Assembly (NCBI RefSeq): GCF_029910215.1
Contig: NZ_CP110396.1
Location: 2,542,001-2,606,000, forward strand
DNA: 64,000 bases
Source: Paraburkholderia sp. D15
GTDB taxonomy: Bacteria > Pseudomonadota > Gammaproteobacteria > Burkholderiales > Burkholderiaceae
Direction: 5' to 3'
The notes below the pieces were generated by a model. It did no database searches. It was not told the origin of the DNA and worked only from the letters and a program-made list of their open reading frames with translations. Of the stretch, positions 61,108-64,000 are shown piece by piece. How positions within the stretch are numbered: position 1 is the first letter of the stretch; the number at the start of each line of letters is the position of its first letter. Both the position numbers and the translations under genes were made by a program.

Positions 61108-61956
61108 TTATGGCGCCGGCTTGACCGCTGGCGCCGCGTTCCATTCGACGAGCGCTGCATAACCATCGGCGACCGCGACCACCAGTCCGCGCGGGTTGCC
61201 GTTGACGAACACCGTGCCCGGCCGATGGTCGTGCGCTTCCACCCATCCCGTCAATTGACGCACGACGAGCGGCACGCCGCCGTAGTCCGCGCGCACGCCC
61301 AGCTTGCCGAATGCACGGGCGCGGCGCAGCAGTTGTTCGACTGTCCAGTGCCAGTCGAGCTTGCTCTCCTCGGCCGAGAGCATGGGCCAGTACTCGGCGG
61401 CCGGTTGGGCTTGCGCGTTTTCCCACAATGTGTCAAATCGGGTTGCGACCTCAACGGCCAGCGAGCGAAACGCCATGTCGGTTTTCGCGTTGATCGAATC
61501 GAAAGTTTCCTGCGGCGATAACTCGAAGCGCCGCTGCGCCAGCACGTCGCCTTCGTCGAAATGAGGCGAGATCTTGTGGCAACTGACTCCCCATTCGCGA
61601 TGCCCTTCCGCGACCGCGCGAATCGTCGGCAGCGAGCCGCGTCCTTTGGGTAGCGGTGACGGGTGGAAGTTGATCGCGTGGCGCAAATAACGTGACCAGT
61701 CGCCGATACGCCACGGGCAATAGCAGACCACCAGTGTGTCGCAACCGTCCTCCGCGAGACGTTTCAGATCGGTGTCGGTGGGACGCGACATCTGGACGGG
61801 CAATTTCAACGCCGACGCCCGATTCAGGATCTCCCCGTTGAAGTCGAACACATTGTCGACCGGCGGCGTGATGATTTTCACGGGCGTCCAGCCGGCGGCG
61901 ACGAACGCGTCGTAAACCGCGATCGATCGATCCATTCCGATCATCGCAAAGCGCAT
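61108..61956 (-). CDS. Methionyl-tRNA formyltransferase-like protein (formyltransferase fold)
   Basis: A 282-residue formyltransferase-family protein. The N-terminal Rossmann part starts MRFAMIGMDRSIAVYDAFV; the 10-formyl-THF motif is INFHPSPLPKGRGSLP, with catalytic Asn/His preceding and Asp in ISPHFDEGDVLAQ. The C-terminal part (VVRQLTGWVEAHDHRPGTVF) resembles the Fmt C-terminal domain. It probably formylates an amino sugar or other amine rather than initiator tRNA. ATG 61956 has GAGGA eight bases upstream; the longer upstream frame is rejected. Confidence 0.82.
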   Translation of the reverse strand: MRFAMIGMDRSIAVYDAFVAAGWTPVKIITPPVDNVFDFNGEILNRASALKLPVQMSRPTDTDLKRLAEDGCDTLVVCYCPWRIGDWSRYLRHAINFHPSPLPKGRGSLPTIRAVAEGHREWGVSCHKISPHFDEGDVLAQRRFELSPQETFDSINAKTDMAFRSLAVEVATRFDTLWENAQAQPAAEYWPMLSAEESKLDWHWTVEQLLRRARAFGKLGVRADYGGVPLVVRQLTGWVEAHDHRPGTVFVNGNPRGLVVAVADGYAALVEWNAAPAVKPAP

Positions 61957-62088
61957 GGCAGGTTCCTCGTCAAGACGTACGAATCGGTTGCGTGGGCAAG
62001 CGATCCAGCATCGTCGATCGGGAATGTCGTGCGGGGTGCCAATCCGAAGCGGGGAGCGGACAGGCGAAGCGCGGCGCAACCTTAACGC

Positions 62089-62652
62089 CTATTTAAAGGC
62101 TCGTACGGTTTCCGTCGTCTGATTCTGGCTGTGCAGGCGCCGTGAAGGCTCGGTTCTGTGCAGGTGGACCGCGTAGGTATCCCACGGCAATTTCAGGCCG
62201 GGCGATGAGCTCGCGGCCACCTGCTGCAATACGCGTCCCACTTCGCCACGGTGATAGCCGCTGTGAATGACGACATGCGTGAGCATTTCCTCGCGCGTCA
62301 TCGTGCCGTCGTCGCCATCGGTAAAAGAAAACTCGATGGTTTGCGATAGTTGCGCGGGCGTGACGGTACTTACATAGTCGAGATACCAGTTGTCGATTGC
62401 CGATAGCTCGCCGCGCAACGCATTCAGAGTTGGTGTCTCGGCCGTATTGTCCGCTGCGAAACCATGAACGGCGCCCGATAGATGAGCGGCGAAAATTTTC
62501 CCGACGACCAGGCAGTGGTTCATGAGCCGCACGGCGATATGACGCTCGGTGGCGTGCCGTTCGGCGTCGAGCCCTTCGATCGAATCGAGAAAGTCGGTAT
62601 TGGCCCACGTTTGATAGCGGAACATCTGATGTAGCAGATTGCCCGTGCTCAT
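62089..62652 (-). CDS. DinB-family protein
   Basis: A 187-residue four-helix-bundle DinB protein. It begins LLHQMFRYQTWANTDFLDSIEG and has metal-site histidines in RLMNHCLVVGK and THVVIHSGYHRGEVGRVL. Such proteins are putative metal-dependent thiol transferases; the SOS link of the name applies only to some. It is separated from the formyltransferase start by about 130 bp. Confidence 0.9.
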   Translation of the reverse strand: MSTGNLLHQMFRYQTWANTDFLDSIEGLDAERHATERHIAVRLMNHCLVVGKIFAAHLSGAVHGFAADNTAETPTLNALRGELSAIDNWYLDYVSTVTPAQLSQTIEFSFTDGDDGTMTREEMLTHVVIHSGYHRGEVGRVLQQVAASSSPGLKLPWDTYAVHLHRTEPSRRLHSQNQTTETVRAFK

Positions 62653-62963
62653 TGATGAATCTCCTCGGTCGTGCAGCGGCTGAACGTCGACTACATATTA
62701 TTTTCGCGGCGGAGGCAGCCGTCCACTCGCATTCCGTGCGCCGTCAAAGTTCTTCTGAAAGCCGCGATAAAAGCGCCTTTTTCACGTGAGGAAGCCGTGT
62801 ACCTGCGCAATCGCTCAGGTTTTGAATACGCGGCGGCCGAACGTGGTTGCGCGTCAATAGCAAAGCAGAAATGCTTGGTTTTGGTGAGACTGCTGCTGGG
62901 CTATCGTCAGTGGGCTATACAAAAAATTTTCGACGTCCGCCCGGCCATTCCATCCATTTCATC
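62653..62963. other. Intergenic region, no gene recognised
   Basis: A 311-bp region between the divergent DinB and OsmC genes. Open frames here have no coding character. It must hold both promoters; the part just before osmC is AT-rich. Confidence 0.5.
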
Positions 62964-63503
62964 ATGACCACTCTCAACGAATACCTTGTCCAGAAGCGCG
63001 CGGCATGGCTCGCCAAACGCGAAACGGCTCGCAACGATCCGAACCTGAAGCCCAATCTATTGAAGGCGAACGTGCGCGCGTTGGGGCGCAGCGGCGTGCG
63101 GGAAATCCGTATCCGCGACTTTCAGGTGATCAGCGATAGTCCGGCCGATTTCGCCGGTTATAACCTCGGGCCGGCGTCTCCGGAGTTGCAGCTCGGCGTG
63201 CTGGGCAGTTGTCTGACGCATATCACGCTGATTCAGGCGGCCGAGCGTGAATTGCGTCTCGACTCGATCGATGTCGAAGTCACCGGCGAACAGCATCCTC
63301 TCGCGCAGCAGCCGGGTTTCGAGCATGTACCGATCTTTCCGCACAACATTCGCTATACGTTGCGTATCGCGTCGCCGGAATCGCCTGAGGCGATTCGCGC
63401 GTTGCACGATGCAGTCGAGGCGGTGTGCCCGATCTTCAATCTGCTGAAGCAGCCGCAGACGATCGTCGGCGAGTTGCAACATACGAAGCTGGGCGCGGAC
63501 TGA
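62964..63503 (+). CDS. OsmC-family protein
   Basis: A 179-residue OsmC-like protein. The peroxide-reactive cysteines are in LGVLGSCLTHITLIQAAE and AVEAVCPIFNLLKQPQ, at the expected spacing. It starts MTTLNEYLVQKRAAWLAKRE. OsmC proteins reduce organic hydroperoxides. ATG 62964; the longer upstream frame is not coding-like. Confidence 0.9.
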   Translation: MTTLNEYLVQKRAAWLAKRETARNDPNLKPNLLKANVRALGRSGVREIRIRDFQVISDSPADFAGYNLGPASPELQLGVLGSCLTHITLIQAAERELRLDSIDVEVTGEQHPLAQQPGFEHVPIFPHNIRYTLRIASPESPEAIRALHDAVEAVCPIFNLLKQPQTIVGELQHTKLGAD

Positions 63504-63557
63504 ACCGCGAGCCTTCACGAAGTGCGTGCGGCGTAGTGGCCGCGCGCACCGGAATCA

Positions 63558-64000
63558 TCACTTCGCCGCGAGCGACGGTTTGTTCGCGAGCAGCACCCAG
63601 CGGCCGTTTTCCACCACCAGGTTCACGCTGCGCACGCCGATCACCCGGCGCGTGACCGGATCGAAGTTCGCCTTGCCGAATACGACGCTCGGAATATCGT
63701 GCAGTTTCGGCAACGCATCGCGCACGCCGCGCCGATCGAGACCGCCCGCGCGTAGCGCTTGGGCCGCGATGATCGCGGCGTCGTACGCGTACGCATTGAA
63801 CGCGTCCGGCTGCTGATGGTATTTCGCCTCGAAGCCGCGCACGAAATGCTGGACTTCGGGACGCGGGTCGTCGGGGAAGAAACTGGTGTTGGTCGTCACG
63901 CCGTTGACCGCGTCGCCGCCAAGCTCCATGAACTTCGGCGAATACACGGAACTGGCCGCGACGATCGGCGTGTGCAGGCCGCTGCCGCGAGCCTGTCGGA
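63558..64000 (-). CDS. Leu/Ile/Val-type ABC transporter substrate-binding protein, partial
   Basis: The C-terminal 147 codons of a periplasmic-binding-protein type 1 (LivJ-like) protein, open to the window edge. Visible landmarks are SGLHTPIVAASSVYSPKFMEL, DAVNGVTTNTSFFPDDPRPEVQ and DAFNAYAYDAAIIAAQALRAGG. It binds a branched-chain amino acid or similar ligand for ABC import. The N-terminus and transporter genes lie outside. Confidence 0.9.
   Translation of the reverse strand, partial: RQARGSGLHTPIVAASSVYSPKFMELGGDAVNGVTTNTSFFPDDPRPEVQHFVRGFEAKYHQQPDAFNAYAYDAAIIAAQALRAGGLDRRGVRDALPKLHDIPSVVFGKANFDPVTRRVIGVRSVNLVVENGRWVLLANKPSLAAK

Overview
The window is GC-rich, gene-dense chromosome from a beta-proteobacterium of the Burkholderia/Paraburkholderia/Caballeronia group. 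This is inferred from two Burkholderia-type porins whose mature proteins begin QSSVTLYG, the MNIO/DUF2063 cluster, many LysR regulators and the general gene repertoire. No rRNA, tRNA, IS element, integrase or CRISPR array was seen.

Layout. (1) 1-7157, all minus strand: a copper island. It encodes a DUF2946 protein, a TonB-dependent receptor, a PepSY membrane protein with a His/Met-rich insert, a PCuAC copper chaperone, then a bufferin cluster (bufA precursor, bufB MNIO enzyme, bufC partner cut by the window edge). (2) 7425-15017: a TPR/glycosyltransferase-like protein, a LysR regulator divergent from an arylsulfotransferase-like protein, an NCS2 permease, a porin, and a small molybdopterin-fold protein. 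(3) 15170-34637: a contractile phage-tail locus with tail terminator, sheath, tube, frameshifted assembly chaperone, short tape measure, complete baseplate, spike, two fibres, lysis genes, an S24 repressor, a lambda-type phosphatase and an HTH regulator. It has no terminase, portal, capsid, replication gene or integrase. This is best read as an R-type tailocin or a domesticated prophage tail, and it carries an O-acyltransferase gene in the opposite orientation inside it. (4) 34766-46498: an AhpD-like protein, an XRE/MmyB regulator, a second porin, a three-subunit membrane sugar/gluconate dehydrogenase preceded by a PtxS-like palindrome, a LysR/amidase pair, a DUF1254 protein and a SUI1 protein. 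(5) 46681-64000: a PadR/DUF1700 operon, cytochrome b561, an NCS1 permease, NnrU, an SRPBCC protein, a secreted 720-residue protein with a DUF3142 partner, an EAL-HDOD protein, LysR/argC, a YiaA-like protein, a formyltransferase, DinB and OsmC proteins, and the C-terminal part of a Leu/Ile/Val-type binding protein.

The most interesting part is the tail locus. Its regulatory layer looks unusual. A regulatory module about 90 bp long, with four GTTCACA/TGTGAAC elements, is duplicated with exactly conserved 190-bp offset. Several U-tract hairpins sit 15-25 nt before start codons, which suggests antitermination control. Two identical 21-bp hairpin elements in direct orientation bracket the block holding one fibre, a 61-residue protein and the acyltransferase, as if host-range and self-protection genes formed an exchangeable cassette. 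The tail chaperone shows a T TTT TTT slippery site feeding a -1 frame that ends at the tape-measure start.
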